The notes beneath the pieces were generated by a model. It saw only the letters and a list, made by a program, of their open reading frames with translations, did not search any database and was not told the DNA's origin. Positions 12,201-24,016 of a DNA stretch of 64,000 nucleotides are shown here, one piece after another (the stretch's first letter is position 1; every line of letters starts with the position of its first letter). A program made the translations under genes and the position numbers. Source of the stretch: Caenorhabditis elegans (taxonomy: Eukaryota > Nematoda > Chromadorea > Rhabditida > Rhabditidae). The stretch covers positions 3,844,001-3,908,000 of the forward strand of contig NC_003284.9 of NCBI RefSeq assembly GCF_000002985.6, in the 5' to 3' direction.

Positions 12201-12365
12201 TTGTTTTCAAAAGACTCACCTCTTCTTCCTCTTCTTCGACCACTTCTTCTTCTGGGATTACTTCGTCTTCAGTGATGATCCTCTTCACCGGTCGACTTTT
12301 TCGTTTGCTGGCTCCCGACAAAGATGGACTGACACGTTCTGTGACAAGGCAACCACCATTGGCTT
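219..12365 (-). CDS. ceh-18: CEH-18, POU-class homeodomain transcription factor (first coding exon unresolved)
   Basis: Eight minus-strand exons join with matching phases: 12220-12365, 8577-8695, 4162-4337, 1390-1557, 818-1344, 438-758, 327-393, 219-277 (stop TAA). Exon 12220-12365 encodes a basic stretch followed by a Glu-rich run. Exon 818-1344 carries the POU-specific domain ([20 protein letters not shown], then [12 protein letters not shown] and [19 protein letters not shown]). Exon 438-758 carries the homeodomain ([11 protein letters not shown] to [13 protein letters not shown], with the POU-diagnostic Cys in WFCNRR). The exons shown give 527 codons; the start exon should end with one base of a split codon (candidates near 14.8 kb). 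In C. elegans, CEH-18 acts in gonadal sheath cells to restrain oocyte maturation and affects epidermal and distal tip cell fates; it is nuclear and binds octamer-like DNA. A Tc3-type transposon sits in the intron 1558-4161. Identity is near certain; the 5' end is not. Confidence 0.93.
1942..2412 (+). repeat. Left terminal inverted repeat of the Tc3-type element
   Basis: This is the reverse complement of 3593-4060, with only a handful of differences by eye: a 2-bp indel in a GC-rich patch near 2335 and a few substitutions. Putative transposase-binding motifs lie at 1947-1969 and 2121-2143. Confidence 0.92.
2486..3508 (+). pseudogene. Tc3A-like DDE transposase broken by one nonsense codon
   Basis: The reading frame opens at [14 protein letters not shown], a start typical of Tc3A. 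The N-terminal part holds a paired-like helix-turn-helix ([18 protein letters not shown]) for binding the inverted repeats. A 42-nt intron (2903-2944) splits WTK from IVFSDEKKF. Catalytic residues are visible: Asp in VFSDEKKF, Asp in FQQDNASIH and Glu in [10 protein letters not shown]. The codon at 3290-3292 is TAG in the sequence LLK[15 protein letters not shown]. Related transposases have Trp there, so one G-to-A change explains it. The frame stays open past it to TGA at 3506-3508. Including the stop site the product would be about 326 residues, close to the usual size for this family. The truncated protein lacks the catalytic Glu, so this copy is not expected to be autonomous, although its ends look intact. 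Confidence 0.88.
3593..4060 (-). repeat. Right terminal inverted repeat of the Tc3-type element
   Basis: Mirror of 1942-2412, with the binding-motif copies at 3859-3881 and 4033-4055. The arms together could form a very long hairpin in single-stranded DNA or in read-through RNA. Confidence 0.92.
4338..8576 (-). other. ceh-18: Large ceh-18 intron (4.2 kb)
   Basis: Intron between the exons ending at 8577 and starting at 4337. It holds the palindromic element 5236-5524, and a less AT-rich stretch at about 6180-6660 that could be regulatory. A purine-rich ORF at 6810-7079 looks like low-complexity noise. No convincing gene was seen on either strand. Confidence 0.6.
5236..5524. repeat. MITE-like palindromic element, about 290 bp
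   Basis: The left arm at 5236-5268 (ATGACTAAATATCACAGTAA...) and the right arm at 5494-5524 (...TTACTATGATATTCGGTCAT) are imperfect inverted repeats of about 31 bp enclosing about 225 bp of non-coding DNA. The layout is that of a non-autonomous DNA transposon. The interior has a diverged relative near 58760-58960, so the family is dispersed. Family not named. Confidence 0.65.
8696..12219 (-). other. ceh-18: Large ceh-18 intron (3.5 kb)
   Basis: Mostly AT-rich. A GA-rich then CT-rich tract at about 10010-10480 keeps a long frame open on the plus strand but shows Arg/Lys/Ser low complexity and no domain. A possible small membrane-protein ORF on the plus strand is listed separately at 11957-12124. 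Confidence 0.55.
11957..12124 (+). CDS. Possible 55-residue single-pass membrane protein (smORF)
   Basis: The ATG at 11957 opens a 55-codon frame. The N-terminal part is acidic ([14 protein letters not shown]); it is followed by one strong hydrophobic segment ([18 protein letters not shown]) and a short tail (FYETA), like a tail-anchored protein. A good acceptor (CTTTTCCTTTTTAG) ends about 60 nt upstream, which could serve splicing. It lies antisense inside a ceh-18 intron. No family is recognised, no upstream exon was identified, and the frame is short enough to be chance. Confidence 0.25.
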   Translation: MDAMGWDGRVELERSDFGSDESGKTLLTNLDVWYFITIFIAFLIILVYIKFYETA

Positions 12366-13618
12366 CTGAAAAATGTGCACAAGAAATATGGAGCAGCATC
12401 TAGTCAGAAAAGTTCCTTTTTTGAGCAATCAGAACATGTTATCTCATTTTCACGATGCCAATCAAATTCGCGCAGAAGTTTTTTTTTTCGAAAGCTAACA
12501 TCAACGACGCTGAACTTGAGTTAATCTGTGTAAGTAGTGGAACGCGAAAATAAGGACACACGGAACGGTGATCAATAGATCAAGTTTTGATAGTACTTTC
12601 ACTACTGTGATTTTTCAATGAAATGATAAACTTTTAATTGATAATTTGGAGTTACTTATTTTGTGTACATTGTTCTACAAATCAACTTACAGTATTTAAT
12701 AACTGATCAACGTTTCAGTGAATGTAATTGTCAAATAACTCATTCTAACAATTTTTATAATACTCTAAGATGGCCGAATATCAAAATAGAACACTCCATA
12801 ATTATTTTGGTGAAAATTCAAGAAAAACATTTGAGCATTGCTACACTTACATACATGTTTTCAAAATGTTAGGTCAAAACTAAATTTTAACCACTCTTTG
12901 ACTGTAAAAAAATTGAAAATTCTTTCAAAATGTTTACTGTAAAATTTTTAGCGCTATGAAACCGCTTTTTAAGTGTAAATGAGTTTTGGAAAATGTTTAC
13001 CGTCAAACTTTAAATTTTTACAATTTTTTTGAAAAGCTGGTAGCGTAACATTGGAAATTAATTTTTGTCTGAAGTGATTTCATATCGAGTATCCAAAATT
13101 TATTTTAATGTTTTGCAAGTATTATAATTTTTTGAATTTCTGACAATTTTCTATACAGAAAAATGCATTCAAAAATTCAAAAAAACTTTTGACCCTTATT
13201 TTCTCAAAAGTTATTTCTGGAGTTGTTAAAACTAAAGTTGATAATTTTGAGTTTGCTACTCCAAAAAATATTTAATTATTTTATACATACCATTTCGATT
13301 TTAGTATACACATGAATTAGTTTCTTAATGTACATATATTTCATTTTCAGGCTCAAAAAACAAGAAAAAACCCAACAAAACTGTTTTGCTCAAAAGTGCA
13401 AAAAGTTTCACTTTTTCATCAAAAAACCCATACAATTTTTGAAAAACGCCTAATTTTTTTTTTTTTTTACACAAGTGAATTTGGATTTTAAAACTGCAAA
13501 AAAAGAGCATCTGACCAACATTTTTAAAAAATTGTTGCGTCCAGGTAGACAATCATCGCCTATAACATACCGTTGTCATTAGCTTTTCACGAAAATCAGT
13601 CAAAATGAATTATTACAG

Positions 13619-13860
13619 CAACGCGCTTGATTTGTGACCAGACTCCGAAGAGTCGACAATTAGAAAAAGAAACGGATATTGATAAAGCATCACCTACCGA
13701 ATACTTCTGCGAGAAATTGAAACGTGTTCTCCAAGGTGTTCATATTTCTTGCATTGATGATATGTGTTGTGAGGATGATGATAGAGACTTTTTACGTCTG
13801 AAACAGAGACACTGTTGGATAAGACCGACAGAGAATGTGGTTTTGATAGATGAAAATTAA
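13619..13860 (+). CDS. Possible terminal coding exon of an unrecognised gene
   Basis: After a TATTACAG acceptor the frame runs TRLICDQTPKSRQLEKE..., through FCEKLKRVLQGVHISCIDDM and RLKQRHCWIRPTENV, to TAA. An AATAAA poly(A) signal starts two bases after the stop (13862-13867). Codon use looks like coding DNA, and acidic and basic residues are mixed without low complexity. A phase-compatible upstream piece (AKKEHLTNIFKKLLRP, ending at a GTAGAC donor near 13545) was seen but has no clear start. The function is unknown, and the exon would be antisense within the probable first intron of ceh-18. Confidence 0.3.
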
Positions 13861-14842
13861 AAATAAATCGAAACTGTATAAGCTGGAAGGTGAATGAAGG
13901 TATGACGAATCAGAAAAGATTGACTGAGAAAAGAGAATCGAGATAAACAAAATGTAATATTCCGTCAATTGAGAAAAGAAAATGAAGAATGTGTTTCATG
14001 TGAGCAAATCGGCGGCATGGATCAAGCGAAACGCGTGGGGGCCACTCATTGCCGACGAGGGTGATCGCATCGGCGATTCAGGAAAATGAGCCACCCTAGA
14101 AGTTGTAATATTGGCATAAAATCAACCACTCTCGGGGTGGGGAGGAAAAGCCGAGCGGCACCTAACTAGCTGACAGCCAAGCGTTCTAGTGCGACTTGTG
14201 TCTCAGTATTTTTCAGCCAATTGTCGCATGCGCCTAATGATTCGATCTGATTTTTCTGCGGCTACTGCTGCATCGCGTTCAGCTCTTCTTGTTATGATAG
14301 CTCTCGACGAAAAATGTGGGAGAGGAAGAGAAAAATAAAAGAAATGAAGTGAATTTCGCATAGGACACTTTGTTTAAAACAATTTTCGAGTCCCTGTTTT
14401 TCGCATCACTTTTCTTCTATTATCTAAGTTATTCTAATATCTAGGAACGAAACTAGGGTAAAATCTATCGCGTCCTAATTTGAAATTTAAACTTCGATGT
14501 TGCCGAACTGTATGAGATCATAAAGAAAATTTGACTGATAAGCTTTGAATAACACATTAGAGTATTAAAAAACGCCAAATTTGCATATGATAAGAAGAGA
14601 AATTGGTTCTGTAGCTCCGAGAGTGCCTATGTTTGTCACTTACACATCATTTTCTGAAAGTATTTGCATTCTCACTGTTGAGAAAATTTCTAGTTGAAGC
14701 TGAAAAAACAGTTAGCTCTGTAAAAATGGAGAATGTGAAATATTCAAAAAAGATTCTTCGAAATACATCTTGGAGATAAGATGATATGATATCTTGTGTA
14801 TGAGGCTCACTCTTCCCGGCCATTACACTACACATTCATTAC

Positions 14843-14870
14843 CTAGTCTTTTGAGCACCACTTGGCTCAT
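14843..14870 (-). other. ceh-18: Candidate first coding exon of ceh-18
   Basis: On the minus strand an ATG at 14870 opens MSQVVLKRL plus one base, followed by a GTAATG donor. That phase is exactly what exon 12220-12365 needs, giving MSQVVLKRL-EANGG. A second option lies just downstream: MCSVMAGK plus one base before a GTGAGC donor at about 14811-14835, also in the right phase. Either would make a 2.4-kb first intron. With such short exons phase agreement is weak evidence, and other starts further upstream are possible. Confidence 0.25.
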
Positions 14871-15978
14871 GAATTCGAGTCTTCACAAAATTACGTAGGA
14901 TGACAGACAACACAACTGCTAACAAAAAAGACGACGCCCCGCCGGCTTGTTCGGCAGTCAGGCACCGAGGCATTTTTGATTATCAAAAGATTTTTGATGG
15001 ATTTTATTGAGTGATTGATTGTGGGGGGATAAAATGTTGATTCGGGAGGTGTTGTTCTGTTTGGCAAGAAAGAGACAAAGAATTGGGAAGGAAAAAGGGA
15101 TAAGACGGAGAATAGGTAGTAGTATGAATGAAACATGGAGAAACAGATGCGATATCGAGAGGTCATCAGCTTAACGAAATGAGCATTGACACATGAGCCC
15201 TAAAGTTGAGGCAATTCGAAACGTGATGTACTTCTCTTGATTATCTATTATCTTTTCCTACAAAGTCCCCATTCCTTCAAAAGCTCCATTATCTTTTTTT
15301 GTTTTCAGCTGTACTGTAAAACGAGGAAATGTGGATGATCGCACTGGTCGGATTCATGTTTAGCCAGTAAAAGGCAAAAAGGCATTGCGGCGGCCAGATC
15401 TGTGGGCAAAACCGCGCAGTTGTTCAAATATGCATATTAGATGGCGTCGATTTGAAACGACGGTGCTTCTAGCGCTGCTCCTGCCCTGCTGACACTCTGG
15501 ATATACGACATTTGCCTATGCAAGCGAAAGAATGCCGTTTGGCCGGCTCCCCCCAAAAAGCCAAATGGCTCTATGAATAATCACAATGAAGTCGTGGTGG
15601 ACATGTATGTAGTCGTTGCATGGTCCCAAGGAAAAATGAATAAAAAAGTTGGTGAATGGCGGAGAAAAATGAAGGGGCGCGTGGAAAGCGTGGGGGGGGG
15701 CATGACTAAATGGACTCTCATTTGACTATTCACCGTGCTAACAATGTGCGGCCAAAAGTAAAAGTTGACATTTCGAGATTGAGTTGGCAAAGAGCGAGTT
15801 GCGTTGAAAATGAGCATTTAAAAGGGAAAAAACTGTACATTTCTATCGTACACTCGTGTTGATGTGAAATGTAATTTTCACATTCACAGTTCTCTTCATC
15901 ACAACATTAAACTTTTAATATAATTCAACTGGTGAGGTTTGAAATATCATTCGATTTATTTGAGAATTGATTGAATTT

Positions 15979-16453
15979 AAAATAGCTATCAAAATTTGTA
16001 TAAAATTAGAAATTATTTAAAACAGTTTTTGAAATTTTTGGAAGTTTTGAAGCAGATGGATTTGCAAGAATTGAGATTTTTTAATACAATAAAAATTAGG
16101 ACAATCTTAAAAAGAGTATATGATTTGATGAATAGTATGAAATACAAATTTTCCGAAGCCTGGCTAAGCTCTTCTAATAGCTTAAATTGCGGCCTATTTC
16201 AAATATTTCACAACATTTTCAAACAGCATAATATAGATAAATAAATGATCAACAATTTCAATTGATAATTTTTGCAAAAGTCAAAAAATAACTGGTGCTC
16301 TGAACTATCAAAAAATCTCTCATTCAATTTGTGAAAAGGAACATAACTTGTAAAAACTGTGAAAATGTTCATATTACAAAATAGCCGTCATAATTTGTAT
16401 AAAATTAAAAATTATTTTTAGATCAGTTTTTTAAACTTATGGAAGTTTTGACC
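15979..16453 (+). repeat. Diverged direct repeat, two units about 400 bp apart
   Basis: About 75 bp at 15979-16051 (AAAATAGCTATCAAAATTTG to GGAAGTTTTGAAGC) recurs in diverged form at 16378-16453 (AAAATAGCCGTCATAATTTG to GGAAGTTTTGACC). No terminal inverted repeats were recognised. Confidence 0.5.
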
Positions 16454-19400
16454 GCGAAAGTTTTATAGGACTCCCCCATTTTTTAATGTTTTACCGAGAT
16501 CAAATGTTTTTTTTTCAATATTTTTTACCGTGGCTTGATTCAAATTATCAAATTAGGTAGATGTGCAATTTTGTAAATCAGCTAAAAAACATCAGAATTC
16601 AAAATATTCAGCTGGTTCTTCCTAAAAAAATAAGTCATTGAAATTGTTAAAAATTGCAATACTTATAGAGAATATACTGTATGTATAAAATCCTTTAAAA
16701 CAATTATGTTAGTTCCAAGGTATCCAAACCCTTCACAGTTGAAATGAAAATTAAGAGAATGAAAATGTAAAATGCCAAGTAAAGAATGTCTCTTTTTTTT
16801 GTCTTTCTTTGTCAACTGATTTGATACGTATGTACGTTGTCCTAATTGATCAATACTCGAGTTGAATTTTTGCGCAAGAACGGTGATTAGTTTAGAACAG
16901 TATGGCCAACGCATGTAAAACCAAAAAATACGAATAACGTTCTCTAATTATCAATATCACCGTCAAGTTTTTATTTCGTATTCGATATGTCTCTGTACCT
17001 ATCATAATGATTATCACTTGTCTTTTTCAATTTTCTCCTCGCCAGGTAAGCTGATGTGTAAAGTGACCTAACACACATGGTGAGAAGGAAAAAAATAGAA
17101 AAAGTAAGAGGAAAAATTGAGTATTTCGAAGAGAGATGCAAAGTAACTGAAGAACAACTAACTGGGCAAGGTCGACTTATCCCAATGCATATGGTGTGTT
17201 TTTATTTTCTGAATTGATCACTTCGCTTATCACTTGACTGCATAATCCCGTCACTTGCCCATTGGTTAAACACATTACCGTAGTCAAAGAGTCGAGCAAT
17301 CGGTTCTCGATTCACTCGAGTTGTAGTAAGAATCAACAGAACTAGTCTAATTGATTTGTGAGTCATTGAAAGTGTTTTTTTGGGAATCAGAGTGCTCTTT
17401 CTTTCATTAAAGTGCATTTGAAATATTCGACACAAAATTCATGGTGTTTTTTGTCTTCTCTGATGAAAAATGCGCAGCTGTTGCTGCTCGGCGCTTTTGG
17501 GATACATAAGATGTTGATGACAGCTGTTGGAAAATACTGCAATATCAATCTCAAAACTAAATACTAATGACGAATCTTATCGAAATATTCTTACTAAAAT
17601 AACAAAGTTAAAAAAAATTCAGTCACAGCAAAAATTTTAAAAGATTATGTTTAAAATAGTTTACCTTCTAAATCTTGTAGAGGTTTAAACTAGATTTCTG
17701 TAATTGTTTAAAAAATTCAAAACGTTTCTCAAACTTGACACTTTTAAAAAAATTTGACTGACATTTTCTTGCTTTTAAGAGGTGAAAATATGTGAAATTA
17801 CGAGACTACGGGACGAGACTACGGGAATTACTCCATTTCCTCATTGACAAAACTTAGAATTGTCTGTAATTTTTTGTGATGTTATTATGCAATTTTTATT
17901 AATTTTATTATAAATCTTAATTTAAAAAAATTAAACTTTATGAAATTTAGAAAAGGAAGTTGATTAAACTTATTAGAAACACTTTCAAAAACTGTTTGAA
18001 ACTGTAGTTCTCGTCACTCATAATCTTTGGAAATTGACCAAATAGCTGTTTTTTAATCAGAAGGAAAACTAGACTTCTAGAATCTTTTTTTACATCATTT
18101 TGATTTGATTCAAACTCGAAAACATTGAAATTTTCAATTTTTGACAGGATATCTCTCAAAAATATATATTTAGCAAGAATTTTTTTTTTGAAATCTATTC
18201 TTAGTGTTGTGCCAATGCTGGCGTTCTAAAGATAGTAGCAATGTTTGGATTATCCAAAATTCCAGGTGTGTCATGTAAACAAATGGTACAATTCTAAACA
18301 AGTTGAAGAAATGAACTGAATATGCTATATCTAAATAGATCAGCTCATGAAAACCTTCGAAATCACACATCGGTTTCAGAAATTATGTGCTCAAAATTTG
18401 ATTTCAAAATGTTGACATGTCGGCAGAAAAATCGAGGTTAAAAAAACGGTGGTTCGTTTACATATAGGCAAGTGAGCAAGTCAAAAAGCGAGGAAAGGCT
18501 CGATAAACACAAAAATTATACGCAACGAGTTGAGAGCATTTGGTGAGAGCAAAACGGGGGGACTTTTGAGATACTCAGAAACGGCTTGGGGTCGCAACGA
18601 CACTTGCGGCGCTAGGTGGATTCTCTTTCTCTGAGAATGAAAAAAAAAACGAAGAACATGCTGCACAGTAACCTCAGTCAATGAGGTCTCTGTGGCTGAC
18701 TTGACTCAACTCTTACGTGACGCCTCTATTTGCATACGCGGCTGACGGTTGGCAAATTGTGCAACTGTTTGGAAGAATGGGGAAAATGAGAAAACGACTC
18801 TCGGCGCCTACATTTCTCCGAAATTCACTGAATCACGGCATTGTTGGAAATTCATGAATGGAGTATACATATATGTAGATGCAATTTTAACAGCTGTTTC
18901 AGAGGTTGTACCAAGGCGTATATACACAAGCCCCCAGATACATTTCCAAACAGAACAACTTGTACATCTGCTTCTTTTGGCGGCTTTTTTGAGATTTAAA
19001 AGGCCAGGGACAGGGACAGCTAAAGTGACTTCAATCTCGACAAAAACATTTCAAGTGGAAAATAATATATTTTTTAGCTGTTTAAAGCGATTAATATGAG
19101 ATAGGGACCGTACCATAGTAATTCTTTAAGTTACCAATTTGTTAATTCAGCAAGCTCTTCAATTCGCCTCACCTGGCCGGTGCACAAAGAATTCGAAAAA
19201 AATGATATTATTTGCAGCAGAAATGAAATAAGAGAAATTATTCATTCTTCAAGTAATGACAAGTTAAAAGCAGATTGTGCGCGTAGACAGTATGACCCCC
19301 CGCGCCGCTGCTCCCGTGAGCACCTTTTTTCTCTCTCGACAATCCACTATTCCTATTCATTCAAATGTTTACTATTCCAATATTCTACCGTCTCTTATTT

Positions 19401-20110
19401 CGTTTTGTTGATTTACTGAATTTTTCTTTCTTTCGGTGATTGCGAAAAAAAATGTAGAGCCAAAGTGGAGGTAAAGTAGGGTTGGGTCAGAAAACAATAA
19501 TCACAAAAATTAGACAGACACGAAAAAATGAGCTGCTGACAAAACGCGTTGTGATGCTCTAAATAATTCACTGGCAGGATAATTGGCCAGTGTGTTCTTG
19601 TTTGTACAGTTAAAAAATAGTATGATTTGAAGCATTTGAATAGAGTCAGTGTGTATGTGCAAATCAAAAAAAAAGGACGCACTAATTTTGCTGCCGTTGT
19701 CTTTGTTATAAGCAGAGCTCTCTGTTATAAATCGCAATGACTAGAACTCGGCATAGCTGTACACACACATACGCACATACGAATTATGGAAGATATGTAA
19801 AAGTGCCGATAAACATTGGAAATTTTGTATATACAATTCAGCAGCATGGATAGGATGAATAATGCCGAAGAAGACGAAAAATTGGAATTAACAAGAACAT
19901 ATAAGAATGTAATAATTTATAAATGTTCGATTTATGGAATAACAATTTAAACGATTCGTACAGTGTTCAAGAAAGTTGGCAAATTTTGTAAACTAGTTAG
20001 TTCTCGAATTATAAAACCGAATAAGACATCGGGTCAGTAATTACCAATACACAATTTTAAAATGTTTCAGACATAAAAAAAATTGTTAAACTTGGAATAG
20101 GATATTAGGA

Positions 20111-20127
20111 GGGAGGGGGGGGGGGGG
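20111..20127 (+). repeat. Poly-G tract
   Basis: GGGA followed by 13 uninterrupted G residues on the plus strand, next to a further GGA, so it can form a G-quadruplex. Confidence 0.9.
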
Positions 20128-23100
20128 TTGCTCTAAAATTTTTTAAATGATCCTGCATTAAAAATATCACAAATAATAAACCAAAAAGAAAAGAAAAAAA
20201 TCAAAATTTCCGAAATTGTAATGTTTCAATAAGGACTAGTCCCCCTTTTTTAATTTCTTCTAAAATTAAAATTGCAAAATCAATCAGCAATTTGCTCCGC
20301 CTACATTCAAACTAATCAGATTAATTAAGAAAGAATTTGAACTGTAAAAAATTACATTTTAAACATATCGTTTTTAAGTTAGATTTCAGTCTCTCGGTTT
20401 TATTCATATTTCTTTTGTAGTACTTTGAGTTTTCAAAAACTGAATTCCCCTGCGAAATTGAGCACTGCAGAAGTTGATACAAAATGTAGACCAGCTTTTC
20501 CAAGCTCACATCTCGGTAGGCTTTGGTTTTATCTCATAAAATTTACCAGCAAAAATACAGACCAAACAACAATTTTTTCACCAAAGCCAAACGAGCCATA
20601 AAATAGCAAAGTGGAGCAAGTTGAAAGCGACTAATAGGAGAAAAATCTATTTCATCATTCAGAAAATATTGCTTTTAGAAAGTATCATCTAATTATAAAA
20701 ATTGATAATTGTTTATCATCTTATTCCTTTTCCGAAAATTTTCTAGCGTTTTGACCTTCGTAACTTGACAGTGAAAATAAAACGAATCAGATCTGATTAC
20801 TGTTTAAAGTGTGAAGCGGTTAATCAATTGATAACACAGAAATGTCTCGACATTATTCAACAATTTGCGGACACAAACATCACAGACGTGGGTGATGATG
20901 ATCCTTTGAAAATAAAAAGTACTTCTAAATTTAAAACAAACAACTATATAGATAGACATAATGATCATCACTAAATGCCGCCTAATTCTCAGGACTGATC
21001 AACTTAGAACAAATGGTTTAATCAGTCAGTTCTGCCATTTCATTTAATCACGGCCCCCGTACGTTGTACACACACATAACCTCCTCCCCGTAATCGAACG
21101 TAAGAAAAACTAGTGAAAGCCAAGTGAAGAGAACATGTTTCAACTTTTTGTTGCCCTCACCTTTCGCCCCCCAATGTCAAGTGGAATCCTAGAACACAAA
21201 ATGATTTTTTTCAGGCCTAGTCAAATTGGAGAGGAACATGTCGGCGTTATAAAGAAGATGAATAATGAAGAACAATGAGTCGGAACAGAGGTTTCCTAGA
21301 GTTTTTTCTGTTAAGAAATGAGTCATCATACACAATAATAATATTGCATTACTTTTTTGGGAAGACTATAAATTTTGATATCAACTTTTAGGTTTGCTTA
21401 ACCTTAGCTACAGTGATTACTAAAAAACTTAAAGTCTTCAAAATATTCTGATCAATTCACTTCCCTTATCATCTAAAAATACATAAAAGAGTGAAGAGTG
21501 GAAATGGTAAATTCAAGTTGTGATAGCATCGAGAAGGGACTGTGGAAAATGAATGAGACATAGTATATGGGTCCACACACATTTGGACAACATTTCAAAA
21601 ACTGGTTGACAATTTGCATGTGCACTTCTTCGTCTTCTTCTTCTTACTCTTATTCTCCACCTCTTCTTCTTCTTCTTCGTCTTCAGTCGTGTATGGCAAC
21701 CTCTTCGCAACTTTTGACGATTTCTTTATTGCAATGCGTTCTGTTCTACAGGTTGCTTTCGATGCCAATTTATCAATCAGTCGCTCAAATGCCCGCGCGA
21801 TTATGATGCTGATTCTGATTCCTATTCTGCCTAACCAAATTTGATGGTGAAGATATAAAAAAAGAGTTTTATCAGAAGATGAAAATCGATGCGGTTCTTT
21901 CTTTCAATAAATTCTAATCGCTATCAATGAAAACAGAAGAAAATCGTGTTATGTTTTTTCAATCGGCGTAGAAATACCATTGAAATAAGAAAGTAAATAG
22001 AAAAGTGCATACTTGGGGTTGCAGCTGCAATGTTTTTTTCTCAATGCAACATGATTTTCATAGACAATCAAATTCAAAACGAGAGGTCAATTTAGGAGGG
22101 CGGCGGTTTTGGCGTTTTCTGATACAACGCCTTATTCTCGAGAAGGTGACCAACTTAATGAGATGAAAATCAGTCACATCGTCATGCAAAACAAAATGAA
22201 AAAATGCTATCTCTCTCGGTTTCCGACAGATAGAAACGGTTTGGTTTAGTCCCGGGATCTGTTACCACCTTATTCGGGGCTGTTGAAATTCCTGGGTTGA
22301 TGCACTTTTATGAAAGTATAGAATGAAATAGGGTATTGATTACGCAGGACTGAAGATAACAGTATTTGGAAACTCACACCAGAAATTTGAAAATTCACTT
22401 AAAGTGCTTGGCTCTGTTCATAGATCATGCTCTAATAGCATACTTATTAGTCTTATTGAAACTCACATTTTCTATTCGTATTGCACTGTATTGTTCAATT
22501 CTAACATTTTGGTTTTTTGTTTGTTTTTTTTTTTACAAAACTGTTAACAAACAAATGTTTGTCCATAATTTATTGATATCTTCGAAATGAACCAATATAA
22601 AACATTTTGAAATCAGTTTGATTTTTTTTTTCTGAAACAAAGCAAGTAAATGTTCAGTTCTGTATTCAATTGATATGTTTTGTTACCAAGTTTAGAATTC
22701 GAAAATTTTTTTGAAGTAAATTTTGGAGGGAATTTGAAGATTTTCAAATAATTTCTATAAGAGCAAATAGAAATTCTGGTGAAAAAAAAAAAACTGTGGC
22801 CGTTTCATAAAACTTTTTTCTAATAAATCTTTCATTTATTTCTATTGGAAATGTAGTTTCAATCAGTATGAAAAACTGTATTTCATTTTTGGGCTCGAAA
22901 AGCAACATCCCTCATCCTAAAAGTTCTTAGCAGTTTTTTGAAATGCATAGTTAACAGTTTTGCTAAGGTCCAACGTATCATAGGTACCAAAATAAACGTT
23001 GGCTCAGACTGTTTTAACACGATTGCTCCGCTGTGCCCACTGAGCCATTATGTGCACATCGGGAATAAACTGCGCAACGACATTACGAAGTTATTTCAAA

Positions 23101-23990
23101 TTATATCATTACAAAAAATAATTCCTAAAAGCTGTCATCTGACATTTTGCAAAAAAAACAAGGAAATCAGGAAATTCCGTTAAAATGTTTGTAGTGAACT
23201 AACTCTTAAAAACACTAGGCAAGCATTAAACGTTTAAACGTTTAAAATTAAATTTTTTAACTCAACTAAAAGTATGACTTCGATAATTACAAAGTTTGTA
23301 ATAATAACACTAAATTGGTCACGGTTAAATTGATTTTTTGAAGTTATACAAGCTTTTTAAATTTAAAATTTTTAATTATTTTCAATTAGAAACTTTTTGA
23401 AAAATTCTTACAATTGTTGAAATTTACTGATTGCATCGCCAGATTTGAAATCCGACATATCATGAAATTGAATTTAGATATTAGCTGTCGAATGGCTTGT
23501 TAAAATGTTTTGTAGATTTCAGAACAAATTTTTATGTTCTTTAAGGTTTAAAGTGTCAATTATTTTCGAGGCGGATTTCAAATTTTTGAACGTATTTTTT
23601 TTAGATTTTCAAAATCTCAATAAAAAATATATACATTTTTGAAAATGAGAAAAATATTCAGGAACAGTGTTTCCAGTTACTGTCGCCCGAGGTAATTGTA
23701 TTGTAACTTCACGCATTTCGCCTTTCGACTCTCTTTTTTGAATGATGTCTTCCTATGCCATATTATCGGTTCCCGTTTGGAAATATGTGTCCAATGGGAC
23801 AAGAGTGGCGATGAATTGAGTAAGAGGTGGAGACGGACATTGTCTTTTTTTTCTGATAGTCGCTTGCTTCTTTCTCGACGTCGCCTGTCTCTCTTTCTCT
23901 CTCGAATCGTCCCGTTTTAAAGTGAATATGCAAGCGTGAATGACCTTGAATTTACTCATTTTGCCGCAAGTTTCGCACTTTTCGGCGATT

Positions 23991-24016
23991 CTCGCTCTCT
24001 CTCTCTCTCTCTCTCT
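23991..24016 (+). repeat. CT dinucleotide microsatellite
   Basis: About twelve uninterrupted CT units starting after GATTCTCG. Similar short arrays occur as AC at 46467-46487 and GA at 57612-57630. Confidence 0.9.
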
